Position numbers and translations under genes: made by a program. Source: Candidatus Gastranaerophilales bacterium (GTDB taxonomy: Bacteria; Cyanobacteriota; Vampirovibrionia; Gastranaerophilales; Gastranaerophilaceae). From it: 22,850 bases of DNA. A model generated the notes under the pieces. The model was not told the DNA's origin and ran no database searches. It saw nothing but the letters and a program-made list of their open reading frames with translations. Each line of letters begins with the position of its first letter. Within the stretch, counting starts at the first letter, position 1. Of the stretch, positions 14,556-22,740 are shown in pieces. The stretch is from the NCBI GenBank assembly GCA_947624665.1, contig CANQLK010000010.1, positions 1-22,850 of the forward strand, read 5' to 3'.

Positions 14556-14580
14556 AAAAAACCGCTTTCTGCGGTTTTTT
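14556..14580. terminator. Bidirectional intrinsic terminator between the ABC permeases and a small orphan
   Basis: AAAAAACCGC (14556-14565) and GCGGTTTTTT (14571-14580) form a 10-bp perfect stem with loop TTTCT. The T run serves as tail on the plus strand and the A run as tail on the minus strand. The stop of the minus-strand orphan overlaps its right edge, so both flanking genes end here. Confidence 0.85.
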
Positions 14581-14803
14581 AGTCAAAATTAAATATAGAA
14601 TCTTCTTTATCGTAATGATTATTATATCTTGTTTCGGTTAAATTACCGAAGATATCATTAACATCCATTGTATCACCCTGACAAAAATCTACATCGGAAT
14701 AATCAAAATCATCTTTTTCTTCTTCCCCTTTTTCAATTTTTGCGGAAGTAAATTTCGCATATTCAGGATTAAATCCGTTAATTTTTGCAAAGAAGCTATT
14801 CAT
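14579..14803 (-). CDS. Small acidic hypothetical protein (74 aa)
   Basis: I do not recognise this protein. It is very acidic, with a run of EKGEEEKDDFDYSDVDF (24-40), a single Cys (C41) and the aromatic ending DKEDSIFNFD; it is probably disordered. There is no signal peptide. A GAGGA ribosome site 4 nt before the ATG and a TTTAGA-17-TATAAT promoter support expression. It shares a terminator with the convergent permease operon and lies 150 nt downstream of hydF on the same strand. It could be a small nucleic-acid-mimic or chaperone-like protein, but that is only a guess. Confidence 0.6.
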   Translation of the reverse strand: MNSFFAKINGFNPEYAKFTSAKIEKGEEEKDDFDYSDVDFCQGDTMDVNDIFGNLTETRYNNHYDKEDSIFNFD

Positions 14804-14829
14804 TTTATCCTCGTATAATAAACCCTTGT

Positions 14830-14858
14830 ATTATATATAAGTATTTTTAAACTCTAAA
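14830..14858 (-). promoter_or_regulatory. Promoter of the 74-residue acidic protein gene
   Basis: On the minus strand TTTAGA (14858-14853) and TATAAT (14835-14830) lie 17 bp apart. Transcription would start near 14823, giving a ~20-nt leader with GAGGA at 14812-14808. The -10 is perfect and the -35 matches 4 of 6. Confidence 0.5.
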
Positions 14859-14953
14859 ATTGCGTATCTTTTAATAAAAAGATATTGATTGTATTTAAAA
14901 CCAATACCAACAAGGTTTTTGAGGTGATTGTTTATTTACAAAAATTAATATTT

Positions 14954-16156
14954 TTATTCTAAAATATCATATAAGTTCGGAAAAATTTCCAAGCTTCTTT
15001 TTAGAATGCCTTTAATATAAGCTATTGTTATACCGTAATTTGTAATCGGGACATTTGATTGTTCAGATAATAAATATCTGTTAATAACATCTTGTTCTTT
15101 AAGCATACAGCCGCCGCAGTGGATTATAAACTTATATTTTGACAAATCGGACGGAAAAGTATTACCCGATGAAAATTCAAAATTAAGATTTTTCTTAGTG
15201 TATTCTTTTACCCATTTCGGGAGTTTAACCGTTCCTATATCATCGCATTGGCGGTGGTGGGTGCAGCCTTCCGATATTAGGATTGTATCATTGTCATCCA
15301 AGTTTTCCAAAGATTTTATACCCTTAACGGCTATATCTAGAACTCCTTTATATTTTGCAAATAATATTGAAAATGAAGTCAGCATAATATTTTCGGGAGT
15401 CTGTTTATTAATTTGTTCGAATGCCTGAGAATCCGTAATAACCAACTTGGGCGGAAATTTTAAAGTATTCAGTGCTTGAACGAATTCTGACTCTTTTACA
15501 ACCGTTATAATAGCCCCCGTTTCTAACAAATCACGTATTACTTGCTGCTGGGGAAGTATAAGCCTTCCTTTCGGAGCCGCACTGTCTATTGGTGTTACCA
15601 AAACTACAGATTCATTCTCTTTTATTATTCCGCCTATAAGCCTTTTATTATTTGAAGTTTCATCTTTTAATGAGGCTATTAAATTTTTTAACTCATAGAT
15701 ATTTATGTTTTTTAAAGCACTTACATATATTTCATTTTCTGTCGTATTTTCGGGCATGCCCGTCAAATCGCATTTATTGTGAACAATTATGTATTTAATA
15801 TTTTTTTCTTTAAGAGAGTTTATAAAATTTTCCTCATCCTGAGAAAGCGTTTTTGAAGCATCTTTAACAAAAACGGCAATATCTGTTTTATTAAGGACTT
15901 GATAAGTTTTTTCGGTTCGAAGTTCACCTAATTTTCCCGTATCATCAAAGCCTGCGGTATCAATCAACGTAACGGGGCCTAAAGGCAGAATTTCCATTGC
16001 TTTATAAACAGGATCGGTAGTTGTTCCTGCGATATCTGAGACGATTGAAAGATTTTGATTGGTTATTGCGTTAATTAAACTGGATTTCCCCGAATTTCTT
16101 CTTCCAAAGAATCCTATATGAATGCGTTCTGCTGATGGTGTATTATTTAAACTCAT
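14954..16156 (-). CDS. hydF: [FeFe]-hydrogenase maturation GTPase HydF
   Basis: HydF is the scaffold GTPase on which HydE and HydG build the diiron subcluster that is handed to HydA. The 400-residue protein has a G domain with GRRNSGKSS (18-26), the DTAG G3 motif (66-69) and NKCD (127-130). It is followed by a dimerisation region and the Fe-S domain with the HydF-specific ligands C298, H300 and the HCGGC set (H346, C347, C350); this Cx-H...HCxxC pattern separates it from TrmE/Der GTPases. The ATG at 16156 matches the expected N-terminus (SAERIHIGFFGRRN) but has no Shine-Dalgarno. A TATAAT at 16168-16163 puts the predicted transcription start on the ATG. HydE, HydG and HydA are not in the window. 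Confidence 0.96.
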   Translation of the reverse strand: MSLNNTPSAERIHIGFFGRRNSGKSSLINAITNQNLSIVSDIAGTTTDPVYKAMEILPLGPVTLIDTAGFDDTGKLGELRTEKTYQVLNKTDIAVFVKDASKTLSQDEENFINSLKEKNIKYIIVHNKCDLTGMPENTTENEIYVSALKNINIYELKNLIASLKDETSNNKRLIGGIIKENESVVLVTPIDSAAPKGRLILPQQQVIRDLLETGAIITVVKESEFVQALNTLKFPPKLVITDSQAFEQINKQTPENIMLTSFSILFAKYKGVLDIAVKGIKSLENLDDNDTILISEGCTHHRQCDDIGTVKLPKWVKEYTKKNLNFEFSSGNTFPSDLSKYKFIIHCGGCMLKEQDVINRYLLSEQSNVPITNYGITIAYIKGILKRSLEIFPNLYDILE

Positions 16157-16162
16157 ATTTTA

Positions 16163-16216
16163 ATTATACATAAAAAAGAATAAATATTTAAACATTTTCG
16201 CTGTTTGCACTATAAT
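16163..16216. promoter_or_regulatory. Symmetric divergent promoters of hydF and the spoIID-like operon
   Basis: TATAAT on the minus strand (16168-16163, for hydF) and TATAAT on the plus strand (16211-16216, for the spoIID-like gene) lie exactly 18 bp on either side of the palindrome TTTAAA (16187-16192). TTTAAA can act as -35 for both (4/6 match). The wider 16-bp sequence AAATATTTAAACATTT (16182-16197) is a near-perfect dyad with one mismatched pair. The two promoters would compete for one -35 or share an operator. On the plus strand AAGGGA (16222-16227) lies 5 nt before the ATG at 16233. Confidence 0.6.
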
Positions 16217-16232
16217 AAAATAAGGGAAGTAT

Positions 16233-17870
16233 ATGGTAAATATCGTAAAAGGAATATTAACAATTCTGGTAATAATGATGATGTCATTACAAAGCTGTAA
16301 TGCTACGGATGATTTCATGCCTGTAAGGGTCGGCATAAGTGATACTTCCTTTAAAACATATTTGTATGACTCTATAGAATTTATAAATGCCGCAAATTTG
16401 AATATAACAGACCGAGCTACAGGATATACGGTTCCCGTAAAAAACAGTTCGCTTGAAGTAAAAGTAACGAATGAGAACAATTTACTGCGGATATATTTAG
16501 ATGGAGAATTGGTTGCAAAAAATCTGACAGGCCCGATTATTATTTCGGACAGGAATAAAAATACCGTAAAAATAAAGAATTTAAAAAGGAAAGGCAAACA
16601 AGCGGCATATAGAGGGTTGATAGAGATTGTCAGAAGTGATAAAGATATAAGGAAGTTTGCAGTTGTAAACGTATTAAGTTTAAAAAATTATTTGCGAGGG
16701 GTTGTTCCGAATGAAATGCCGGTAAGGTTCGGACTTGAAGCATTAAAAGCGCAGACGGTTGCGGCAAGAAATTATGCTGTTACTCCCAGAATCAAGGCGT
16801 ATAATGAATTTGATTTATGCGATTCTGTTGCGTGCCAAGTGTATTTTGGTGCCGATACGGAAGAAGAATTAACAAACAAAGCTATAGATGAAACGAACGG
16901 TATAATAGCATTGGATAAAGAAAATAATCCCATATTAGCTTTATACAGTTCAACTGCGGGCGGATATACCGAAAGTTATGAGTTTGCATTTTCGGATCCT
17001 AAAACAAAGAAATTTCCTTCAAAGGATATACATTATTTAACGGCGGTACCGGACAGTGAAGAATTTGAACCTATGGAAACGGAAGAAGCCGCCGAAAAAT
17101 TTTATTTGTCATCACCATCCGCATTTGATGATGCATCGCCATACTACAGGTGGTCTAAAGAATGGAGTTTTGAAGAACTCAATTCGGTACTGAAAAAAAC
17201 GCTTCCCGCCCAGTCCAAAACGGGTTTCATTATGCCTCAAATTAACAGTGCCGATGAAATCGGAAAGCTTGTATCAATTTCAGCATTACAAAGAGGGAAA
17301 TCCGGTAAAATAATAAAACTCCAAATTACTACAGATAAAAATGTTTTTATTGTTCAAAAGGAGCTTGTAATAAGAAGGTGTTTCCAAAAAAACGGAATAT
17401 CGCTCCCGAGTGCCAATTTTGTAGTTAAAGCTGAAGGTGATAAAATAAAATTTTTCGGAGGAGGGTTTGGACACGGTGTCGGTTTAAGCCAGTGGGGCGC
17501 AGGTAAAATGGCTTCAAAAGGCTATAATTATGAAGAAATACTTAAACATTATTATAAAGGTATAAAACTTGCAACTGTTCCCGTAGAGCTGTTATCTTTC
17601 TCTAATCCCGTTGAAAGAAGTTTTTATACTGAAGATAAAAAAGCAAAATTAATCATAGAAAATCCCGTTAACGTAAAAAAAATAAAAGTTACGATTAACG
17701 ATAAAGAATTGATTGTTAAAACCGATTCACCTTCTACATTTGCAGATATCTCCAAATATTTGGAAAAGGGATTAAATAAAATATCTTATTTGATAGCAGA
17801 AGGCAATACGGTAAGTAGCGAAAAAAAAGTAAAAGTTTATATTGTAACAACGGAGGCTGATAATGAATAA
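16233..17870 (+). CDS. SpoIID/LytB domain protein (peptidoglycan lytic transglycosylase-like), probable lipoprotein
   Basis: SpoIID-type proteins cut denuded or modified glycan strands outside the membrane. This 545-residue protein begins with a hydrophobic signal and a lipobox-like LQSC (C22), suggesting a lipoprotein, although Q at -2 is uncommon. The SpoIID core shows RGVVPNEMP (155-163, including the candidate catalytic E161), LKAQTVAARNYA (171-182), CDSVACQVYFG (196-206), SSTAGGYTES (239-248) and FGGGFGHGVGLSQWGAG (408-424). The stretch ~255-400 looks like an insertion, and ~440-545 is an extra beta-rich C-terminal region, so it is longer than B. subtilis SpoIID. No sporulation genes are near. 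It is first in an operon with murJ (8-nt overlap), which points to general cell-wall metabolism. Confidence 0.9.
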   Translation: MVNIVKGILTILVIMMMSLQSCNATDDFMPVRVGISDTSFKTYLYDSIEFINAANLNITDRATGYTVPVKNSSLEVKVTNENNLLRIYLDGELVAKNLTGPIIISDRNKNTVKIKNLKRKGKQAAYRGLIEIVRSDKDIRKFAVVNVLSLKNYLRGVVPNEMPVRFGLEALKAQTVAARNYAVTPRIKAYNEFDLCDSVACQVYFGADTEEELTNKAIDETNGIIALDKENNPILALYSSTAGGYTESYEFAFSDPKTKKFPSKDIHYLTAVPDSEEFEPMETEEAAEKFYLSSPSAFDDASPYYRWSKEWSFEELNSVLKKTLPAQSKTGFIMPQINSADEIGKLVSISALQRGKSGKIIKLQITTDKNVFIVQKELVIRRCFQKNGISLPSANFVVKAEGDKIKFFGGGFGHGVGLSQWGAGKMASKGYNYEEILKHYYKGIKLATVPVELLSFSNPVERSFYTEDKKAKLIIENPVNVKKIKVTINDKELIVKTDSPSTFADISKYLEKGLNKISYLIAEGNTVSSEKKVKVYIVTTEADNE

Positions 17871-19440
17871 AGATTCGTCTTTACTTAAAGCAGCCTGGTT
17901 GATAGCTTTTGTTACAATAATATCAAAATTCGTCGGATTTTTAAGAGATATTTTTATAGCGAATTATTACGGAGCGGGTCTGGTATCGGATGCTTATTTC
18001 TATGCGTATCAAATACCGTCATTGGCAATAATATTAATGGGCGGGGTTGGCGGCCCTTTTCATAGCGCAACGGTCAGTGTTTTCGCTAAATTAATTAATC
18101 CGAACGACAAAATGCCTTCTGAGAAAGTTAATAAGCTGTTCAATACTTTTTTAAGCGCTACTTTTATTGTTTTTTTACTGCTTTCAATTGTAATATTTAT
18201 ATTTTCTCATCAAATCATCGGGTTTATTATTCATTCCGATAATTTAGCGCTTGTGGATACAGCAAGCAATCATTTAAGAATAATGACTCCCGTTATATTA
18301 ATAGGCGGTATTATCGGGATATATTACGGACTGTTGATAACCTACAGATACTTCCTGCTTCCTAATATATCACCTGTTATGATGAGTTTAAGCATAATTA
18401 TAATAATAGCACTGTCAAAAGGTGATAAAACAGGTATGGGACTTGCCATTGCAACAACAATAGGTGCAATAATACAATTTCTCGTTCAAGCACCCGCCGT
18501 TCATAAGCTCGGATTTAAAATTAAGCCTGATTTCAGCTTTAAAAACAATCCCGAATTCAAAAATCTGATTGAACTCGTTTTCCCTGCCGCATTAAGTTCT
18601 ACCATAGGACAAATATATGTTTATGTGGATATGTTCTTTGCTTCTCAGCTGAAAGAAGGGGCTTGGACTGCTATAGGATACGCGAACAGAGTATTTCAAT
18701 TTCCGGTCGGTATATTGGTTACTGCTTTTCTTGTTCCTTTATTTCCTATATTCTCAAAACTGGTCGGCGAAAAAAAATATGATGATATAAAATATTATTT
18801 CCATAAAGGAGTAGGGCTTCTCAACTTTGTAGCAATCCCCGTTATGTTTGGAATTATTCTGCTCTCTCACGATGTAATTCAGTTGGTTTTCGAAAGAGGT
18901 CAATTTGATTCGGATGCCACTTTTATGGTTTCTCAGGCATTGATTTTCCTTTCCTTTGCCATAATCCCTTATGTTTTCAGAGATTCCGTTACAAGAATTT
19001 ATTATTCGTTTAATGATTCAAGAACTCCGTTTTTAATCGCTTTATCGTCCATAATTATAAAATTTATATTGAATTCATTGTTTATAGAAAAACTCGGAAT
19101 AGCTGCAATTACTTTATCTACCTCGCTTGTAACTTTAATAAATGCTTCTCTTCTGGGAATTATTTTGTTAAAACGTATAAATCTGGAATACAAAATATAT
19201 TTTATAAATTTGTTTAAAATGCTTTCCGCTGCATTTATATCATTTTTCATAAATTTAGTCCTTTATAAAATGTGGATTGTACCATCCGAAAATTGGATAT
19301 TATTGTTCGTCAAAACTGCCGTAATGTTTGTTTTATGTATGCTCATTTACGTGATTTTATCTGTGGTATTTAGAATAGAGTATGTAGGTGAATTAATTGA
19401 AAGAATTAGAGAATATATTAAACGAAAAATCGGAAATTAA
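17863..19440 (+). CDS. murJ: Lipid II flippase MurJ
   Basis: MurJ flips the peptidoglycan precursor lipid II across the inner membrane. The 525-residue, almost wholly hydrophobic protein fits the MOP-superfamily MviN/MurJ fold with about 14 spans. The hallmark N-terminal block SKFVGFLRDIFIANYYGAG with SDAYFYAYQIPSL is present, including the conserved Arg of the first loop. VFERGQFDSDAT and YSFNDSRTPF (middle) are other MurJ signatures. GGAGG about 9 nt before the ATG supports the start, and the overlap with the spoIID-like gene suggests coupling. Its last 44 nt overlap the tsaC reading frame. Confidence 0.95.
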   Translation: MNKDSSLLKAAWLIAFVTIISKFVGFLRDIFIANYYGAGLVSDAYFYAYQIPSLAIILMGGVGGPFHSATVSVFAKLINPNDKMPSEKVNKLFNTFLSATFIVFLLLSIVIFIFSHQIIGFIIHSDNLALVDTASNHLRIMTPVILIGGIIGIYYGLLITYRYFLLPNISPVMMSLSIIIIIALSKGDKTGMGLAIATTIGAIIQFLVQAPAVHKLGFKIKPDFSFKNNPEFKNLIELVFPAALSSTIGQIYVYVDMFFASQLKEGAWTAIGYANRVFQFPVGILVTAFLVPLFPIFSKLVGEKKYDDIKYYFHKGVGLLNFVAIPVMFGIILLSHDVIQLVFERGQFDSDATFMVSQALIFLSFAIIPYVFRDSVTRIYYSFNDSRTPFLIALSSIIIKFILNSLFIEKLGIAAITLSTSLVTLINASLLGIILLKRINLEYKIYFINLFKMLSAAFISFFINLVLYKMWIVPSENWILLFVKTAVMFVLCMLIYVILSVVFRIEYVGELIERIREYIKRKIGN

Positions 19441-20011
19441 ACAGTTAAACGAAATATTGAAAAACGGCGGAGTCATTTCTTTTGTAACTGATACGGTTTG
19501 GGGATTAGGATGTCTGCCTTCTTCTTCAAAAGGGGTTGATAAAATATATGAAATAAAGGGGCGTGACAGGTCAAAGCCTCTTATTCTGATGTCAAATAAC
19601 GTTGATTATTTATTTCCCTATTTAGATACAATCTCTGACACGGCAAAAAAATTAACAGATAAATATTTCCCCGGGGCATTAACCATTGTTTCAAAAAAAT
19701 CACATAAAACGCCTTCTTTTGTATCGGCAGGACTTGATACCGTAGGTATAAGAGTTCCCGATAACAAATTTTTCCAAAAATTGTGTTCTGTTATTGAAGG
19801 AAATGTACTGGCAACAACCAGTGCCAATTTATCCAATATGCCTTCCGCTAAAAGCTGTTTGGAAGCGCAAAAATCCATCGGACATTTGGTTGATATGGTT
19901 TTTGACGATTACGGTTTTCACTGTATGGGCAGAGAATCTACTGTCTTATCGGTAGTTGATGATAAAATCAAAATATTAAGACAAGGCAGCATTTTTATAA
20001 ACTTAAATTAG
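19397..20011 (+). CDS. tsaC: Threonylcarbamoyl-AMP synthase (TsaC/YwlC type, t6A synthesis)
   Basis: TsaC/Sua5 makes threonylcarbamoyl-AMP from Thr, bicarbonate and ATP for the universal t6A37 tRNA modification. At 204 residues it is the short single-domain form without the Sua5 C-terminal domain. Visible are TDTVWGLG (31-38), the KxRxxxKP signature (K54, R56, K60), FPGALT (91-96), TSANLS (141-146) and RESTVLSV near the C-terminus. The start is TTG at 19397, with AGGTG 6 nt before. The only upstream in-frame ATG (19382) is cut off at once by TAG, so TTG is the first possible start. It overlaps murJ by 44 nt in another frame, an unusually deep overlap. Confidence 0.93.
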   Translation: MKELENILNEKSEIKQLNEILKNGGVISFVTDTVWGLGCLPSSSKGVDKIYEIKGRDRSKPLILMSNNVDYLFPYLDTISDTAKKLTDKYFPGALTIVSKKSHKTPSFVSAGLDTVGIRVPDNKFFQKLCSVIEGNVLATTSANLSNMPSAKSCLEAQKSIGHLVDMVFDDYGFHCMGRESTVLSVVDDKIKILRQGSIFINLN

Positions 20012-20018
20012 ATAATTT

Positions 20019-21185
20019 TCAGCATTCTTCTCGCTCGGGGATATATTTTATAAAGTAAGAGAAAAATAACGGAATAAATGTCATAATAAGCAGAATATTT
20101 AAAATCCCGATATATTGCGCTATATGAGTGATTAAAGGCAGGACAAGACCTATAACACCCCAACTGAATCCGCCTATAAATCCTGATATCATACTTTTAA
20201 ATTCGGGCATGAGTTTTTGAGCCAAAGACATATTAACGGGAACGGCAAGAAAGCTTACATATCCTATTAATATAAATGAGATTATGCCTATAATGCCTTC
20301 TCCATGTGTAAAATAGAAAACCAATCCTAAAGGGGTAACGCTTGCCAACGACAAATAAAATAATTTTTTTATTCCCAGTCGTTTTTCAAAATACGGACTG
20401 GATATTACTCCAAAAGCACCTGCCATCATAAAGGCAAATAATATAATTCCGATTTTTGAAACGTTAAAGTTTATTGTTTTCCAGTAAAACGGAAGAATTA
20501 TATTGAATGATGAAACAACAAAAGATTTAACAATCGAGGCAGCAACCAGTACGGAAACCGCTTTGTGTGAAAATATTTTTTTTGTTGCCAAAATCAGTGA
20601 AATGTTTGGTTTTGAAATACTTATTTCTGATATTTTTGGAATTTTATTAAGAAGGACAAAAGCGAAGATAATTCCAAAAATGCAGGCGAAAGGAAGTTTA
20701 TTTAATCCCAACAGCTCAGCAATACTTGAAGAAATTGCAGGCCCTAATGCAAATCCGAAGGTTCCTGAAGCGATAAAAATACTCATTTCTTTACCGTTTA
20801 TACTATCTTTTGAATAGTATGAAACAAGACTTGTTGCCTGCGGGTGGTAAAAGGCAACGCCCATGTGTCCAAGGAATAAACACAATATAAGTATATATAT
20901 GTTATTTGCAAGTCCTAAAAATGAAAGAAATATTCCTGCCGTAAGCATTCCCCAGAATATAAAAAATCTTCTTTGCCATTTGTCTGCTATAAATCCGAAA
21001 AATGGCTGTGATAAGGAAGAAGTCAGATTTGATATTGATATTAATATTGCAGCCATTGTCATAGAAATACCGATATGCGCCGCAATAAACGGCATAATCG
21101 GGTTTAAAAAGCCCGAATATGCATCTGTAATAAAATGACCTGCACTTAATAAGTTTATAATATTTTTATTGTTATTTTTGTCCAT
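20019..21185 (-). CDS. MFS transporter, Fsr (fosmidomycin resistance)-like
   Basis: A 388-residue major facilitator with about 12 hydrophobic spans. The N-terminal SAGHFITDAYSGFLNPIMPFIA and LGHMGVAFYHPQATSLVSYYS are typical of the Fsr/sugar-efflux-like MFS subgroup, and GFIADKWQRRFFIFWG is the MFS loop 2-3 motif. The conserved GHxxxD at the start and the xHP motif in the fourth span are kept. Substrate unknown; members export drugs or small metabolites. Its ATG begins 1 nt after the purH stop and no Shine-Dalgarno is visible in the end of purH, so it is probably translated by reinitiation. The 3' end lies 7 nt from the convergent tsaC stop. Confidence 0.88.
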   Translation of the reverse strand: MDKNNNKNIINLLSAGHFITDAYSGFLNPIMPFIAAHIGISMTMAAILISISNLTSSLSQPFFGFIADKWQRRFFIFWGMLTAGIFLSFLGLANNIYILILCLFLGHMGVAFYHPQATSLVSYYSKDSINGKEMSIFIASGTFGFALGPAISSSIAELLGLNKLPFACIFGIIFAFVLLNKIPKISEISISKPNISLILATKKIFSHKAVSVLVAASIVKSFVVSSFNIILPFYWKTINFNVSKIGIILFAFMMAGAFGVISSPYFEKRLGIKKLFYLSLASVTPLGLVFYFTHGEGIIGIISFILIGYVSFLAVPVNMSLAQKLMPEFKSMISGFIGGFSWGVIGLVLPLITHIAQYIGILNILLIMTFIPLFFSYFIKYIPEREEC

Positions 21186-21186
21186 A

Positions 21187-22722
21187 TTAGTGTCTGAAAT
21201 GTCTGATTCCTGTAGTAATCATGACCATGTTATATTTATCTGCCGTTTTGATTACGTCGTCATCCTTAATACTGCCACCCGGTTGGATAATTCCTGCAAT
21301 TCTGCCTTGAGCAGCAGCTTGGATATTGTCGATTGCCGGGAAAAATCCGTCTGAGGCTGCAACCGCATCTTTTGAACCGTCACAAGCTCTATTTAGGGCA
21401 ATTTCAAATGCATCAATTCTGCTTGTTTGTCCTTGTCCGATTCCGAGTGTTTTAAAATCTTTTGCTATTACTATTGCATTTGATTTTGCGTGCTTTGCTA
21501 TTTTCCAGGCAAATATCATATCTTCAACCATTTCTTGCGTGGGTTTTGTTTTCGTTACCACTTTGAAGTTGTTAACATCTATTTCCGCCTTATCGGAGGT
21601 TTGAACCAGTGTTCCAAATGGAGTTATTTTTATTTCTCGTGTCAGATAATTTTTGTATTCTTCTAAGGAAGTATTCAGTTTTATAATCCTAAGATTTTTC
21701 TTTGTTTTCAATATTTCAAGAGCTTTTAGCGTGTAATCGGGAGCAATTATTACTTCTAAAAATATAGAAACTAACTGCTTTGCAAGCGATTCATTAACTA
21801 CCTGCGTAAATCCGACAATACCTCCAAAAGCGCTTATCGGGTCACAATCTAATGCTTTAACCCAAGCTTCTTCTATGTCTTTGCCTAATGCAGCGCCGCA
21901 GGGTGTATTATGTTTTATTATTGCACAAGCACTTACATCGTAAAATTCGCTTATTATATTAGTGCAGGCGGCTGCATCGATTATATTGTTATACGAAAGT
22001 TCTTTTCCGTTTAATACTTCATAATCTATTGAGGACTTTGTATAATATATGCTCGATTGCTGATGAGGATTTTCTCCGTACCTTAAATCACCTGCTTTTT
22101 TCATATTCAACGAAAAATAATTATCATTATTCTCTTCATATCGATTTGATAACTCGTGAAGAATTTTTGTATCAAAATCCACGGTTTGTTCAAAAACTTT
22201 AAGTGCAAAATCTCTTCTGAGTTTGAGAGAAGAAGTACCATCGTGTGCTTCTAAATCGGATAAAACTTCATCGTACTGTGCGGGAGAAGAAACTGCAAGA
22301 ACCCGTTTGTTATTTTTAGCCGCCGCTCTTAATAAACAAGGTCCTCCTATGTCTATTGAATTTGTAAGTTCCGTTTCTTCCGCTTGCAATGCGGCTTTTT
22401 CTTCAAACGGATAAAAATTCACTACCACCATATCGAACGTGTTTATTGAATTGGATTCTATATCTTTTTTCTCCGAAGGTTCGTTTAAATCCGCAAGTAT
22501 ACCTGCAAAAATGTCGGGGTATAATGTTTTTACCTTTCCGTTTACAAGCTGCCTTTTGCCCGTAATTTCACTTATTTCTTTTGCTTTTATATTATTTTCT
22601 TTTAATAAATCAAATGTAGAACCAGTAGCAATAATTTCATAACCGAACTTTTCCGTCAGTTTTTGTGCGAATTCTACAAGTTTGTCTTTATTATATACAC
22701 TGATTAGTACTCTTTTTGTCAT
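21187..22722 (-). CDS. purH: Bifunctional AICAR formyltransferase/IMP cyclohydrolase PurH
   Basis: PurH performs the last two steps of de novo IMP synthesis. At 511 residues it is full length. The N-terminal IMP cyclohydrolase (methylglyoxal-synthase-like) domain runs from MTKRVLISVYNKDKL and has GKVKTL with K65. The C-terminal AICAR transformylase domain has YGENPHQ (215-221), the catalytic K270-H271 in IIKHNTPCG, CDPISAFGGIV and SDGFFPAIDNIQAAAQGRIAGIIQPGGS. One oddity is TLYP where most members have TLHP at 66-69. A GGAG site lies about 8 nt upstream of the ATG. The downstream MFS gene is coupled to it. Upstream, 18 nt away, another minus-strand gene ends, so purH may be internal to a longer operon. 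Confidence 0.95.
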   Translation of the reverse strand: MTKRVLISVYNKDKLVEFAQKLTEKFGYEIIATGSTFDLLKENNIKAKEISEITGKRQLVNGKVKTLYPDIFAGILADLNEPSEKKDIESNSINTFDMVVVNFYPFEEKAALQAEETELTNSIDIGGPCLLRAAAKNNKRVLAVSSPAQYDEVLSDLEAHDGTSSLKLRRDFALKVFEQTVDFDTKILHELSNRYEENNDNYFSLNMKKAGDLRYGENPHQQSSIYYTKSSIDYEVLNGKELSYNNIIDAAACTNIISEFYDVSACAIIKHNTPCGAALGKDIEEAWVKALDCDPISAFGGIVGFTQVVNESLAKQLVSIFLEVIIAPDYTLKALEILKTKKNLRIIKLNTSLEEYKNYLTREIKITPFGTLVQTSDKAEIDVNNFKVVTKTKPTQEMVEDMIFAWKIAKHAKSNAIVIAKDFKTLGIGQGQTSRIDAFEIALNRACDGSKDAVAASDGFFPAIDNIQAAAQGRIAGIIQPGGSIKDDDVIKTADKYNMVMITTGIRHFRH

Positions 22723-22740
22723 AATTATCTCCGTTTAATT

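Noticed and set aside
14804..14953. Terminator directly after hydF
   Set aside because: Only weak AT-rich pairings and a loose ACC/GGT stem are present; no stable hairpin with a U tract is visible.
16160..16597. 145-codon minus-strand frame opposite the spoIID-like gene
   Set aside because: It covers the hydF/spoIID promoter region and the signal-peptide end of a real gene; its Phe-rich hydrophobic composition is the complement of AT-rich coding sequence.
16233..17870. Evidence of sporulation from the SpoIID-like protein
   Set aside because: The SpoIID/LytB domain is widespread in non-sporulating bacteria, and its neighbours are murJ and tsaC, not sporulation genes.
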